Source: Spiribacter roseus (lineage in GTDB: Bacteria; Pseudomonadota; Gammaproteobacteria; Nitrococcales; Nitrococcaceae). From it: DNA of 64,000 bases. The stretch lies in the NCBI RefSeq assembly GCF_002813635.1, contig NZ_CP016382.1, positions 1,585,001 to 1,649,000 on the forward strand, written 5' to 3'. The notes beneath the pieces were generated by a model, which saw nothing but the letters and a program-made list of their open reading frames with translations, made no database searches and had not been told where the DNA came from. Positions 28,986 through 38,451 of this stretch are shown in pieces. Position 1 is the first letter of the stretch. Every line of letters starts with the position of its first letter. The translations under genes and the position numbers were made by a program.

Positions 28986-30061
28986 GTCCCGCCGTCCCCG
29001 TGCACCCACAGCTGGCTGAACCAGAAGTAGCGTCCCTCGCCATCCGGCGCGGTGCAGTTGTAACGCGTCCGCCCCACCGGGATCGGTGCTTTTCCCTGCA
29101 CCTCGAAGCGCCGATCGGCCTCGAGCCATTCCGGGGTCAGCCGCTCGCCGCGGTAGTAGCAGGCCAGCTGCCCGGCCCGCAGGTCCGGGGTCGGCGCCAG
29201 GGTCAGCGAGAGCGCCGGCGCCGGGCGCGACCCGCGCACCGGATCCAGTGGCGCCTGCTCGATCACCGGCAGCGCCCGCGAGCGCACCTTGACCCGAAAC
29301 CGGTCCATTGCGGCATAGCGCTCGTTGAACGAGTGCCGCGGCAGGGCCAGCGAGTTGGAATGGATACCGATGGCGCCCGACTGCTGGCCGAACGCCACAA
29401 ACCCCAGTTCGGCCACTTCATCCATCAGCTCGAGACTGTATTCGCCATAGGGATAGGCCAGCAGCGGCGGCGACTGATGGACGGCGTCGCCCAGCTCGTC
29501 GCGCAGGCTGGCCCGGGCGTCCAACAGATCGGTGCGCACGCGATCGCGCCAGCGGGGCCGGGTCTCGCCGTCGCGCCGGTGGAACAGCGCGGCATGCGAG
29601 CGCGAGTGATTGGCGAAACGCACCCCCTGCGCCGCGAGTCCGCGCATCCGCTCCCAGCTCATGTGCCCCGCCTGACCGGCATTCACCGGCTCGGTGTTGA
29701 CGAACACCGTGTACGGAAAGCCCCGGGCCTCGAGCATGGGATGGGCGGTCTCGCCAACACTGCGATAGCCATCGTCAAAGGTGATGGCCACCGTGCGCGG
29801 CGGCAGCGGCCGATTGGCCTCCAGGGCCTCGACGACCCGGGTCAGCGGCACCACGTTGAACCCCTCGGTCTCGAGGTAATCCAGATGCGCCCGGAACTGC
29901 GCCTCGGTGACGTTGGTGCTGGGGTGATCCGCGTTGCCGACGCGGTGATACATCAGCACCGAGGCCACGGTCTCGGGCGTGGGTGCCGGCGACTGTGCCG
30001 CCGCCGACCCCAGGCCACTGACCAGCATCAGCGCCAGCGCAAGGCACCGCAGCCGGTCCAC
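28982..30061 (-). CDS. secreted polysaccharide deacetylase family protein
   Basis: A carbohydrate-esterase 4 protein that probably removes acetyl groups from an extracellular or wall polysaccharide. The NodB domain has TFDDGYRSVGETAHPML with the metal/catalytic aspartates and HSRSHAAL with the zinc histidines. VSVLMYHRVG-like ASVLMYHRVG opens it and LAYPYGEYS follows. The C-terminal ~110 residues are an added beta-rich region. GTG 30061 was chosen because MDRLRCLALALMLVSGLGSA is a textbook signal peptide; an ATG at 30118 inside the upstream gene is a reasonable alternative (residues would be added at the N-terminus). Confidence 0.8.
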   Translation of the reverse strand: MDRLRCLALALMLVSGLGSAAAQSPAPTPETVASVLMYHRVGNADHPSTNVTEAQFRAHLDYLETEGFNVVPLTRVVEALEANRPLPPRTVAITFDDGYRSVGETAHPMLEARGFPYTVFVNTEPVNAGQAGHMSWERMRGLAAQGVRFANHSRSHAALFHRRDGETRPRWRDRVRTDLLDARASLRDELGDAVHQSPPLLAYPYGEYSLELMDEVAELGFVAFGQQSGAIGIHSNSLALPRHSFNERYAAMDRFRVKVRSRALPVIEQAPLDPVRGSRPAPALSLTLAPTPDLRAGQLACYYRGERLTPEWLEADRRFEVQGKAPIPVGRTRYNCTAPDGEGRYFWFSQLWVHGDGGT

Positions 30062-30083
30062 CGGCCAGCGCCGGGCGGCGCGC

Positions 30084-30653
30084 TCAGAACTGCAGATTGA
30101 ATCCGGCAAAGACGCCATCATCAAAGTCCCGGTCCGAGCCCCCGTCATCAAAGCTCAGCTCGATTTTGCGGTAGCCGAGATACACCGCCGCATCCTCGAG
30201 CACCTTGAACTCGCCCCGCACCGAGTACTCCTGATAGCCATCGATGTCACTCACCGTGGTCGCCGAAGGGGCAAAGTAGACGCCGCCGGCCACTGCCGCC
30301 CGGTTGTACATCGGCAGCGTCCAGCGGGCCTTCGCGCCCACCGCCAGCGCCGCACCGGTGGCGTCGCGCGGGTCATCGCGGGCATAGGCAAGCTTGCCAC
30401 CCACGCCGACCAGCAGGGCGTCGCGGCCGGGCTCGGGCTGGTCGACCAGGTGCAGGTTGGCCTCGGCGATGTCGCCATCGTCGTCGTGATGCAGCAGGGC
30501 GGCGCCGGCCTCGAGCCCCTCCGGCGGCAGCATCCGGGTATAGCCCAGCTGGGCGGCGTCGCTGCTGACATTGAAGTCGAGCGTATCGGCGGCCACCGGC
30601 AGGCTCAGGGCCACCCCGATCAGCACGCCCGGAATCCCTTTATGCATCATCAT
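30084..30653 (-). CDS. YfaZ-like outer-membrane beta-barrel protein
   Basis: A 189-residue exported protein resembling the YfaZ family. A signal peptide (MMMHKGIPGVLIGVALSLPVA) is followed by alternating polar/hydrophobic strands, such as GAALLHHDDDGDIAEANLHL, AALAVGAKARWTL and EEYSVRGEFKVL-like YSVRGEFKVLEDAAVYLGYR. It ends with an aromatic residue (GFNLQF), typical of an outer-membrane barrel. Three consecutive ATGs exist (30653, 30650, 30647) with AGGA just upstream. The function is unknown. It precedes the deacetylase gene by 22 bases and may be co-expressed. Confidence 0.78.
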   Translation of the reverse strand: MMMHKGIPGVLIGVALSLPVAADTLDFNVSSDAAQLGYTRMLPPEGLEAGAALLHHDDDGDIAEANLHLVDQPEPGRDALLVGVGGKLAYARDDPRDATGAALAVGAKARWTLPMYNRAAVAGGVYFAPSATTVSDIDGYQEYSVRGEFKVLEDAAVYLGYRKIELSFDDGGSDRDFDDGVFAGFNLQF

Positions 30654-30750
30654 CGATCCTGTCCTTCCGCTTGAGGGTTCTGCCCTGAATGATACACCGA
30701 GATCCGCGCCTCGACAGGGGCCTGACATGGTCGCAGCCGCCCGGGAGTGG

Positions 30751-30756
30751 GATAAT
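30751..30756 (+). promoter_or_regulatory. candidate -10 box (GATAAT) of the FAD oxidoreductase gene
   Basis: GATAAT matches 5/6 of the -10 consensus and ends six bases before the ATG at 30763. No convincing ribosome site is close by, so a leaderless transcript is possible. There is no well-spaced -35 box. Confidence 0.3.
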
Positions 30757-30762
30757 AACCCC

Positions 30763-32172
30763 ATGACGATGATCGAAACCCTCAGACAGCAGCTCGGCGA
30801 CGCGGCCGTGATCGCGCCGGGCCCGGCGATGGCCGGCTATCTCGAAGAGCGCCGCGGGCTGTTCGCCCAGCGGCCGGCGCAGGCGGTGGTGCGCCCAGCG
30901 GACACCCGCGGGGTCGCTACGTGCGTGCGCATCGCCGCTGAATACGGGGCCGGCATCGTGCCCCAGGGCGGCAACACCGGGCTCTGCGGCGGCGCCGCCA
31001 CCACCCATCCCGATGGGCTGATCCTGTCACTCGAGCGGCTCGACCGCATCCGCGCCGTCGACGCCGACAACTTCACGCTGACCGCCGAGGCCGGCTGCAC
31101 CCTGAGCGCCCTGCAGACCGCCGCCGCCGATGTCGGGCGGCTGTTTCCACTCAGTTACGCCGCTGAAAACGACTGCCAGATCGGCGGTAACCTGGCCACC
31201 AACGCCGGCGGCATGAACGTGCTGCGCTATGGCAACGCCCGCGACCTGGCGCTGGGGCTGGAAGTGGTGCTGGCCGACGGCCGGATCTGGGATGGACTGC
31301 GGACCCTGCGCAAGGACAACAGCGGCTATGACCTGAAGGATCTTTTCATTGGCGCCGAGGGGACGCTGGGGATCATCACCGCCGCCAGCCTCAAGCTGTT
31401 TCCCGCGGTGCGCGAGCGGGCCACGGCGATTGTCGGGCTGGACAGCGCGACGGCCGCGGTCTCGCTGTTCGCCCGCCTGCGTGCGGCCAGTGGCGATACC
31501 ATCACCAGCTGCGAGCTGATGGGGCGCGGGCCACTGGGCCTCGCCCTCGAGCACGCCGCCGATTGCCACGAGCCACTGCCGGAACGGTTTCCCTGGTATC
31601 TGCTGGTGGAACTGACCAGCAGTGCCCCGGCGGCGGCGCTGGACACCCGCCTCGAGCAGGCCCTGCAGGCGGACGATGCCGGCGCGGGGGATTACCGCAT
31701 CGCCCCGGATGCCGCCACGGCGGCGGATTTCTGGCGGCTGCGCAACAGCATCCCCGGCGCGCAGAAAGGCGCCGGGGCGAGCATCAAGAACGACGTCTCG
31801 GTGCCGGTGGCCGACATCCCCGCGTTCATCGAGGCCGCCAGCGCTGCGGTGACCGAGGCCTGCCCGGGGGTGCGCCCCTGCGCCTTCGGCCACATCGGTG
31901 ACGGCAACATCCACTTCAACCTGACCCGGCCTGTGGCCACCAGCGACGAGGCGTTTCTGGCCCAGTGGGGGGCCCTGACCCGGCGCGTGCACGACATCGC
32001 CATGCAGTACCGCGGCTCGTTCGCCGCCGAGCACGGTGTGGGGCAACTCAAACCCGGCGAGGTGGCGCGGCTGAAATCGCCGGTGGAGCAGGATCTGATG
32101 CGCCAGCTCAAGGCCGCCTTCGACCCCGCCGACCGCCTCAATCCCGGCAAGGTGGTGCCGCCGTCGGGGTGA
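30763..32172 (+). CDS. FAD-linked oxidoreductase, D-2-hydroxyacid dehydrogenase family
   Basis: A 469-residue flavoprotein that likely oxidises a D-2-hydroxyacid such as D-lactate, glycolate or D-2-hydroxyglutarate; the substrate cannot be read from sequence. The FAD-binding domain has VPQGGNTGLCGGAAT (about residue 65) and IGGNLATNAGGMNVLRYGNA. The C-terminal domain has the conserved GSFAAEHGVGQLKPGEV and ends RLNPGKVVP. Two in-frame ATGs (30763 and 30769) are possible. It is divergent from the YfaZ-like gene. Confidence 0.88.
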   Translation: MTMIETLRQQLGDAAVIAPGPAMAGYLEERRGLFAQRPAQAVVRPADTRGVATCVRIAAEYGAGIVPQGGNTGLCGGAATTHPDGLILSLERLDRIRAVDADNFTLTAEAGCTLSALQTAAADVGRLFPLSYAAENDCQIGGNLATNAGGMNVLRYGNARDLALGLEVVLADGRIWDGLRTLRKDNSGYDLKDLFIGAEGTLGIITAASLKLFPAVRERATAIVGLDSATAAVSLFARLRAASGDTITSCELMGRGPLGLALEHAADCHEPLPERFPWYLLVELTSSAPAAALDTRLEQALQADDAGAGDYRIAPDAATAADFWRLRNSIPGAQKGAGASIKNDVSVPVADIPAFIEAASAAVTEACPGVRPCAFGHIGDGNIHFNLTRPVATSDEAFLAQWGALTRRVHDIAMQYRGSFAAEHGVGQLKPGEVARLKSPVEQDLMRQLKAAFDPADRLNPGKVVPPSG

Positions 32173-32173
32173 C

Positions 32174-32410
32174 TCAGCGCGAGGCGTCGCGCCGGCGCAT
32201 CAGCCGCGCGGCATAGAAGCTGCCCACCGCGGGGGCGAAGGTGAGCGCGGTGGTCAGCCAGATCACCGCGTTGCCCGGGTCGAGCAGCAGACCGATGGTT
32301 GCCGGGCCGATCTTCATCCACAGCGCCCCGATACCGATCACCACGATGTTCAGCGCGAGGGCCAGGAACACCCAGCCCAGGGTTCGCAGCAGGCGCGGCA
32401 GATCATTCAT
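32174..32410 (-). CDS. small two-helix membrane protein
   Basis: A 78-residue protein that I do not recognise, with two hydrophobic segments (about residues 12-33 and 44-65) flanked by basic residues (LMRRRDASR at the end). Its start overlaps the stop of the MOSC gene by ATGA, so it is likely translated with it. It ends two bases from the stop of the convergent oxidoreductase gene. Confidence 0.65.
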   Translation of the reverse strand: MNDLPRLLRTLGWVFLALALNIVVIGIGALWMKIGPATIGLLLDPGNAVIWLTTALTFAPAVGSFYAARLMRRRDASR

Positions 32411-32901
32411 GACGGGGCATCCTCGAGTGCCGCGACCACCGGGTCGCCCAGCGTGATCCGACCCGGCTCCACCACCCGCGCGATGATCCCGCCGTGCCCG
32501 CGCATGGCGTTATAGCCCCCGCTACCCAGCGACTGCTCCATGAACGAGCAGGGGTCACAGGTGCCGGTGCCCTCAAGGCACACGGCGCCCACCCGGAAGG
32601 ACTCGCCGCGCAGGGCGTACAGATTGATGCCGCTGACCACCAGGTTGCGGCGGGTGATGGCCGGATCAATGGCGGGGTGGCCGCTGAGCGCGGCGATCAC
32701 CGGCAGATGCTCGGCCTGGATGAGCGTGACCGCACGTTTGCCGCTGCGCCCGGCGTAGCGATCGCCCACCAGCCCCGTGGCGTCAACCGCCACCGATTCG
32801 GGCTTTTCCATGGGCGCATGCCGGGCCGGCCGCAGACCGATCCACTCGAGCCGCCCGGCCCGGGGATACTGGCTCATGAGCGTGCGCAGTGTCGTCGTCA
32901 T
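32407..32901 (-). CDS. MOSC-domain protein
   Basis: A 164-residue single-domain MOSC protein, related to the C-terminal sulfur-carrier domain of molybdenum-cofactor sulfurase and to YiiM/YuaD. The conserved cysteine lies in [16 protein letters not shown], and [16 protein letters not shown] and [12 protein letters not shown] are typical. The MoCo partner enzyme is not in the window. The start is the ATG at 32901. An MTHFR-like gene lies seven bases upstream on the same strand. Confidence 0.85.
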   Translation of the reverse strand: MTTTLRTLMSQYPRAGRLEWIGLRPARHAPMEKPESVAVDATGLVGDRYAGRSGKRAVTLIQAEHLPVIAALSGHPAIDPAITRRNLVVSGINLYALRGESFRVGAVCLEGTGTCDPCSFMEQSLGSGGYNAMRGHGGIIARVVEPGRITLGDPVVAALEDAPS

Positions 32902-32908
32902 GTGCGGA

Positions 32909-33811
32909 TCATACCCCGATTGGCGGCGCCCGGTGGAGAGCCGCCAGGTCGTTGGCCAGGGCGACGGTGGCCGCCGGCGGAATCGGGCCGATGGGCGCCA
33001 GATTGATGTCCAGTGCCGGCGCCGCCCGCCCATGGGCGCGCTGATGGGCGACGATCTGCGCCCAGGCGTGGCGTATCTGCTCGAGCGAGCGGGCCAGCAC
33101 CTGCGCGTCATCGGCGGTCAGCCAGTCGTACAGGGCATCCGAGACCGTTACTCCCAGCCACAGCAGAAAGCGCAGATTGCGGGCGTTGCGGATGGGACAG
33201 AACGCCAGCAGGATCTCGGGCGGCAGCGCCGCGCGGGCGGCCAGGGTATCCAGCAGGGCCGTGAAGGCCTCGGGCTCATAGAGGATCTGGGTGGTGAAAA
33301 AGTCCGCGCCGGCCGCGGTCTTCGCAGCGAGCCGCTCCGCCTCGTCATGCCGCGAGGGAATGCAGATATTGCCGATGCGCAGCGACTCGACCCGGCTGCG
33401 CTCGCGCAGCAGGCCATTGGCCCGGGTCACGCCGGGGCCGGGGTAGCGCACCGAATGGCGCCCGCCGCCCACCAGCACGAACCGCCGGATGCCATAGGCC
33501 TCCCAGGTCTCATTGACCCAGTCCACCAGCGCCTGCTCGCTGGCATGGTGCACCACCACGTGATTGATCATCGACTCCACACCCAGGCGCTCGTGCAGCA
33601 CCCGCGCCAGATCCCGTGGCGCCATGCGCGGCGCGAACGGCTGCCGACGCTCGCCCTGATCGCTGCGCGACGGCTCCTCATGGATCTCGGGGATGTTCAC
33701 GACATCGATGGGGCAGGCGGTCTGCACCCGGGCCACCTTCTCGACCACCGCCTCAATCGCGGCTTCACCCCGATGGAGTTCGGGCGGAACGGCCTCCAGC
33801 ACGGTTTTCAC
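32909..33811 (-). CDS. methylenetetrahydrofolate-reductase-like protein
   Basis: A 300-residue barrel protein of the MTHFR superfamily. Family features include the N-terminal [42 protein letters not shown] and [20 protein letters not shown]. The N-terminal region differs from E. coli MetF, so it may be a variant acting on another folate or unrelated one-carbon substrate. It starts a three-gene minus-strand unit with the MOSC and small-membrane-protein genes. Confidence 0.75.
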   Translation of the reverse strand: MKTVLEAVPPELHRGEAAIEAVVEKVARVQTACPIDVVNIPEIHEEPSRSDQGERRQPFAPRMAPRDLARVLHERLGVESMINHVVVHHASEQALVDWVNETWEAYGIRRFVLVGGGRHSVRYPGPGVTRANGLLRERSRVESLRIGNICIPSRHDEAERLAAKTAAGADFFTTQILYEPEAFTALLDTLAARAALPPEILLAFCPIRNARNLRFLLWLGVTVSDALYDWLTADDAQVLARSLEQIRHAWAQIVAHQRAHGRAAPALDINLAPIGPIPPAATVALANDLAALHRAPPIGV

Positions 33812-33946
33812 GGATCACTTCCCTGGCTGATGCGACGAATGAACGGCCAAGCAGTCTCGGGCGCCCCCCGTCTGGCGTCAAGTCGCCGGCATTCGTCCGC
33901 CGCCCGGGGATGTTAATCTGCCCCCCGAACACACGAGGACACAATC

Positions 33947-34528
33947 ATGAACCGAATCATACGCAGCCTGGTGCTGCTCGGACTGGTCAGCCTCCTGGCC
34001 GCCTGCAGCCAGGGCACGCAGAACCTGCGCCTGTCGCCGCAACCGCCGGCCACCGATCCGGTCACCGACAGTGATCGCGGGATCGCCCTGCAGGTGGTCG
34101 ACAATCGCAGCCAGTCGGATCTGGGGATTCTCGAGAACCCCAACCGCAGCATCATCCGACTGGTGGCCGCCCAGGATCTCGCCTACACCGTGCAGCTGGC
34201 CGCCGCCGAGGGCCTGCGCGGCTACGGCTTCCGCCCCACGCTGTGGGATGGTGCGGGTGAGCCGCGCCTGGAGATCGGCATCGAGACACTGAGCCATGAT
34301 GTGGCCGTCGGCGTGCCCTATGAGCTGACCACCCGCATCACGCTGGACGCGGTGGCCGTCGCCGGGGGCGAGCGCTTCACCAGTCAGGCGCAGACCACCC
34401 GGACCCGGCAGCGCGTCCTGCCGCCCAACGCCAAGGCCAATGCCGAGGCCGTTGATGCCGCCATCACCGAGGCCCTCGACCGGCTGCTGAATGCCGAACT
34501 GGCCGCGTTCCTCGCCGACCGTGAATAG
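33947..34528 (+). CDS. YajG-family lipoprotein
   Basis: A 193-residue lipoprotein with a lipobox LLAAC at residue 20 (MNRIIRSLVLLGLVSLLAAC), so it is exported and lipidated. The rest matches the YajG pattern: GIALQVVDNRSQSDLGIL, NAEAVDAAITEALDRLLN and a conserved acidic C-terminus. The function is unknown. GAGGA lies seven bases before the ATG. It is the first of five overlapping genes leading into otsB, GH15, otsA and dinB. Confidence 0.83.
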   Translation: MNRIIRSLVLLGLVSLLAACSQGTQNLRLSPQPPATDPVTDSDRGIALQVVDNRSQSDLGILENPNRSIIRLVAAQDLAYTVQLAAAEGLRGYGFRPTLWDGAGEPRLEIGIETLSHDVAVGVPYELTTRITLDAVAVAGGERFTSQAQTTRTRQRVLPPNAKANAEAVDAAITEALDRLLNAELAAFLADRE

Positions 34529-35309
34529 CCGGGCGTCCACGGAGCTGTCTGACGAGCGCGCGGCGGGGCTACCGACACCGCGCGCCGACTGGGCGCTGTT
34601 CCTCGACTTTGACGGGACACTGGTGGAGATCGCCGAGCACCCTGAGGCGGTCCATGTCCCGGCGCAGCTCATCGGACTGCTCGATGCCCTGGTGCAGAGC
34701 CTCGATGGCGCGGTGGCTATCGTCTCGGGACGGCCCCTGGAAGGACTCGATGCGCTGCTGGGCGGGGCACTGCCGGCGGTGGCCGGGCTGCATGGCCTCG
34801 AGCGCCGCAGCCCCGGCGGCCAAATCCATCGCCCCGCTGATCGACGCGCCGAACTGGACGGCCTGCGGCAGGCGCTGGAGGCCTTCGCCGGCGAGCATCC
34901 CGGGGCCCACGTCGAGGACAAGGGCAACGCCATCGCCCTGCATTATCGCGGCGATCCCGCGCTCGAGCGCCCCGCCCGGGCGCTGGTCGAGCATCACTGC
35001 GAGTCCCTGGGGGAGTCATTCCGGCTGCAATCCGGCAAGCAGGTACTCGAGGTAGGCCCGGCCGGGCATGACAAGGGCACCGTCATCGAGGCCTTCATGG
35101 CCGAGCCGCCCTTCCACGGCCGGATACCGGTCTGTCTGGGGGATGACGTGACCGACGAGGACGCCTTTGCCGCCGTCAACCGCCTTGGCGGCCACTCGAT
35201 CCGCATCGGCACCGACCGACCCACCGCGGCCAGCCATGCGCTGGCATCCGTCAACGAGGCTTATCAATGGCTCAACCGGCTGCCCCGACACCTTCGCCCG
35301 ATTCAATAG
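34521..35309 (+). CDS. otsB: trehalose-6-phosphate phosphatase
   Basis: Dephosphorylates trehalose-6-phosphate made by OtsA, giving the compatible solute trehalose. The 262-residue HAD-superfamily enzyme has the nucleophile motif LFLDFDGTLVEIAEHP near residue 30 and the magnesium motif CLGDDVTDEDAF, plus KGNAIALHYR. The start is a GTG at 34521 overlapping the yajG-like stop. The gene's 3' end overlaps the GH15 gene by 43 bases. Confidence 0.93.
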   Translation: MNSRASTELSDERAAGLPTPRADWALFLDFDGTLVEIAEHPEAVHVPAQLIGLLDALVQSLDGAVAIVSGRPLEGLDALLGGALPAVAGLHGLERRSPGGQIHRPADRRAELDGLRQALEAFAGEHPGAHVEDKGNAIALHYRGDPALERPARALVEHHCESLGESFRLQSGKQVLEVGPAGHDKGTVIEAFMAEPPFHGRIPVCLGDDVTDEDAFAAVNRLGGHSIRIGTDRPTAASHALASVNEAYQWLNRLPRHLRPIQ

Positions 35310-37078
35310 ATCTTGAACTGGGCATGATCGGCAACGGCCAGATCAATGGCCTGATCGATCCCCTCGGCCGCCTCGTCTGGGCGTGCCTGCCCCGCTTTGA
35401 TGCCGAGCCCGCCTTCTCACGGCTCGTCGACTCGCAGGACCGCGGCCACTTCAGCATCGAGCTCTGCGACCAGTGCGCGGTCCGTCAGTCCTACCATCCC
35501 AACACCGCGGTCCTGTCCACCGAGCTGACCGACCGTTACGGCGCCATCCTGCGCATCATCGACTTCTGCCCGCGGTTCCGGCAGTACGACCGCACCTATC
35601 GGCCGGTCATGATCATCCGCCGCGTCGAAGTCGTGCGCGGTCATCCGGTGATCCGCACCCGGCTGCGCCCGGTGAGCGGCTGGGATGCCAGCGCGCCGTC
35701 CACCACGCGCGGCAGCAATCACGTCCGCTTTCTGCGCCACGACCAGGTCCTGCGCGTCACCACCGACGCGCCGCTGACCCATGTCCTCGACGAGACGCCG
35801 TTCGTGGTCGACGCCACCATGACCTTCATCCTCGGCCCCGATGAAAGCGTCAAGGAATCGGTGGAGGCCATGGGCCGCCGGTTTCTGGAGCAGACCGAGA
35901 TGTACTGGCGCGACTGGACGCGCTCGCTGGCCATTCCCTTCGACTGGCAGCAGGCGGTGATCCGCGCCGCCATCACCCTCAAGCTCTCGGCCTACGAGGA
36001 CACCGGCGCGGTGATCGCCGCCGCCACCACCTCGATCCCCGAAGCGGCGGACAGTGGCCGCAACTGGGACTACCGGTACTGCTGGCTGCGGGATGCCTAC
36101 TTCACCGTGCATGCGCTCAACCGCCTGGGCGCGACACGCACCATGGAAGGGTTCCTGCGCTACATCATCAACCTGGTGGCCGCCAGCGGCGATCACCGTC
36201 TGCAGCCGCTCTATGGCATCGGCGGCGAGCGCCGCATCGAGGAGACCACCGCCGACGCACTGGGTGGCTATCGCGGCATGGGGCCGGTGCGCGTGGGCAA
36301 CGCCGCCTACTACCAGGTCCAGCATGATGTCTACGGCACGGTCATCCTCGCCGCCACCCAGGCGTTTTTCGACGCCCGCCTCGAGCGGCCCGGCGACCAG
36401 GCCCTCTACCAGCGCCTCTGCGCCCTCGGCGAGGAGGCCATCCGCCACCACGACCAGCCCGACGCCGGCATCTGGGAATACCGCGGCCGGGCCCGCGTGC
36501 ACACCTACTCGGCAATGATGTGCTGGGCGGCCTGTGACCGGCTGCGCCGCATCGCCGAGCAGCTCGGGCTGGATGCCGACGCCGGCTACTGGTCGGGCCA
36601 GGCCGCCACCATCCATGCCACCGTCTGCCGCGAGGCGTGGAGCGATACCCACAATGCCTTTGTCGAGAGCTTCGGCGGTGACAGCCTTGATGCCAGCCTG
36701 CTGCTCATGCACGAGCTGGGCTTTCTGGCCGCCGATGATCCGCGCTTCATCGGCACCGTCGAGGCCATCGAGGCCCACCTGCGCCGGGGCGACCATCTGT
36801 TCCGCTATGCCGCCGCTGATGATTTCGGTCGGCCTGAGAACGCCTTCAACATCTGCACCTTCTGGTTCATTGACGCCCTCCAGGCCATCGGCCGCCATGA
36901 CGAGGCGCGACGGCTGTTCGAGAACATGCTCGGCCACCGCACTCGGCTGGGCCTGCTCTCCGAGGATCTCGACGCCAACCACGGCGAACTCTGGGGCAAT
37001 TTCCCGCAGACCTACAGTATGGTGGGGCTGATCAACTCGGCCATGCACCTGAGCCGCAGCTGGGAGGAAAGCCTTTGA
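35267..37078 (+). CDS. glycoside hydrolase family 15 protein
   Basis: A 603-residue enzyme of the glucoamylase family, which also contains bacterial trehalases. The GH15 catalytic signatures NWDYRYCWLRDAYFTVHALN and IWEYRGRARVHTYSAMMCWA (general acid glutamate) are complete. EDLDANHGELWGNFPQTYSM near the C-terminus holds the base region. The N-terminal beta domain has LELGMIGNGQINGLIDPLGR. A GAGG ribosome site precedes the ATG at 35267 within otsB. Sitting between otsB and otsA and overlapping both, it may hydrolyse trehalose or act on a related glucan; substrate is inference. otsA starts in the last codon. Confidence 0.88.
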   Translation: MAQPAAPTPSPDSIDLELGMIGNGQINGLIDPLGRLVWACLPRFDAEPAFSRLVDSQDRGHFSIELCDQCAVRQSYHPNTAVLSTELTDRYGAILRIIDFCPRFRQYDRTYRPVMIIRRVEVVRGHPVIRTRLRPVSGWDASAPSTTRGSNHVRFLRHDQVLRVTTDAPLTHVLDETPFVVDATMTFILGPDESVKESVEAMGRRFLEQTEMYWRDWTRSLAIPFDWQQAVIRAAITLKLSAYEDTGAVIAAATTSIPEAADSGRNWDYRYCWLRDAYFTVHALNRLGATRTMEGFLRYIINLVAASGDHRLQPLYGIGGERRIEETTADALGGYRGMGPVRVGNAAYYQVQHDVYGTVILAATQAFFDARLERPGDQALYQRLCALGEEAIRHHDQPDAGIWEYRGRARVHTYSAMMCWAACDRLRRIAEQLGLDADAGYWSGQAATIHATVCREAWSDTHNAFVESFGGDSLDASLLLMHELGFLAADDPRFIGTVEAIEAHLRRGDHLFRYAAADDFGRPENAFNICTFWFIDALQAIGRHDEARRLFENMLGHRTRLGLLSEDLDANHGELWGNFPQTYSMVGLINSAMHLSRSWEESL

Positions 37079-38451
37079 GTCGACTGGTCGTTGTCTCCAA
37101 CCGGGTCCCCCTGCCACAGCCCGGCCAGCCTCAGGCCGGCGGACTGGCCGTGGCCCTGTCCGATGCGCTGTCGCGACGCGGCGGCCTGTGGTTCGGCTGG
37201 TCGGGCGAGGTCAGCGAACAGCCCGACTCCCGCCCGTCGATCCGCCACCACGAGGGCATCGACTACGCGACCCTGTCGCTGAGCCGCGAGGACTATGACG
37301 ACTTCTACCTGGGCTATTCCAATGCGGTGATCTGGCCGGTGTTCCACTTCAACCTGGGGGCCATGGACTATCAGCGGCGCTATTCCCACGCCTACACCCG
37401 AGTCAACGCCCGCTTCGCCGACTGCCTGGCCCCGCTCATCGAGCCCGACGACACCCTCTGGATCCACGACTACCACCTCATGCCGCTGGCCCGCGAGCTG
37501 CGCGAACGCGGCCTGCGCAACCGCATCGGGTTTTTCCTCCACATCCCCTTCCCCGACTACGACGTGCTGCGGGCCATGCCGGGCCATCGGGCCCTGCTGG
37601 AGGATCTGTGCCGGTTCGACCTGCTGGGTTTTCAGACCGCCAACGACCGGCATGCCTTCGAGGAATCCGCCACCCGGGCCATCGGGGCGCTGGTGCGGGC
37701 CTCCGGGCAGCTGCGCCACCGCAACCGCGACCTGCGCACCGGCGTCTATCCGGTGGGCGTCGACGTGGCGGCCCTCGCCGACCTGTCCGCGCAGACCCTG
37801 ACCACACCCGCCGTCCAGCGGCTGCTCGACGGGCTTGGCGAGCGCGATCTGATGATCGGCGTCGACCGCCTCGACTACTCCAAGGGCCTCGAGCAGCGCT
37901 TCCGCGCGTTCGAGGCGCTGTTCGATGACTACCCCCACCGCCGCGGGCATACCGTGCTCATGCAGATCGCCAGCCCCTCGCGCGGGGACATCGCCGAGTA
38001 CGCCGATCTGCGCCAGCGCCTGGAGGGGCTGAGCGGGCATATCAACGGCGTCTATGGCGATCTCGACTGGGCGCCGCTGCACTACCTCAACCGCACCTTC
38101 GAGCGGGGTGCCATCATGGGGCTCTACCGCGCGGCGCGGGTGGGGGTGGTCACCCCGCTGCGCGACGGCATGAACTTGGTCGCCAAGGAGTTCATCGCCA
38201 GTCAGGATCCGGACAACCCCGGGGTGCTGGTGCTCTCGGACCTGGCCGGGTCGGCCGCAGAGCTGAGCGACGCGATCCGCGTCAATCCCTACGACACCGA
38301 TGCCATCGCCGCCGGGCTCAACCAGGCCCTGGCGATGCCACGACCCGAGCGCCGGCGGCGCCACGAGCGCATGATGGCGGTGCTCCATCGCAACGACATC
38401 GGCGCCTGGGAACGGCGCTTTCTCGATGACCTCGGCGGCGGCCACGACTGA
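37075..38451 (+). CDS. otsA: trehalose-6-phosphate synthase (OtsA)
   Basis: Transfers glucose from UDP-glucose to glucose-6-phosphate. The 458-residue GT20 enzyme begins MSRLVVVSNRVPLPQPGQPQ. The substrate residues are in WIHDYHLMPLARELRERG and VDRLDYSKGLEQRF. GGLAVALSDAL holds the usual phosphate-binding loop. It starts with TTG at 37075, forming TTGA with the GH15 stop; GGGAGGAAA upstream is a strong ribosome site. Osmoprotection in high salt is the expected role. Confidence 0.95.
   Translation: MSRLVVVSNRVPLPQPGQPQAGGLAVALSDALSRRGGLWFGWSGEVSEQPDSRPSIRHHEGIDYATLSLSREDYDDFYLGYSNAVIWPVFHFNLGAMDYQRRYSHAYTRVNARFADCLAPLIEPDDTLWIHDYHLMPLARELRERGLRNRIGFFLHIPFPDYDVLRAMPGHRALLEDLCRFDLLGFQTANDRHAFEESATRAIGALVRASGQLRHRNRDLRTGVYPVGVDVAALADLSAQTLTTPAVQRLLDGLGERDLMIGVDRLDYSKGLEQRFRAFEALFDDYPHRRGHTVLMQIASPSRGDIAEYADLRQRLEGLSGHINGVYGDLDWAPLHYLNRTFERGAIMGLYRAARVGVVTPLRDGMNLVAKEFIASQDPDNPGVLVLSDLAGSAAELSDAIRVNPYDTDAIAAGLNQALAMPRPERRRRHERMMAVLHRNDIGAWERRFLDDLGGGHD

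Noticed and set aside
35417-37117. A minus-strand frame of 566 codons opposite the GH15 gene
   Set aside because: The sense strand carries complete GH15 motifs; the antisense product is low-complexity Gly/Val/Ala/His.
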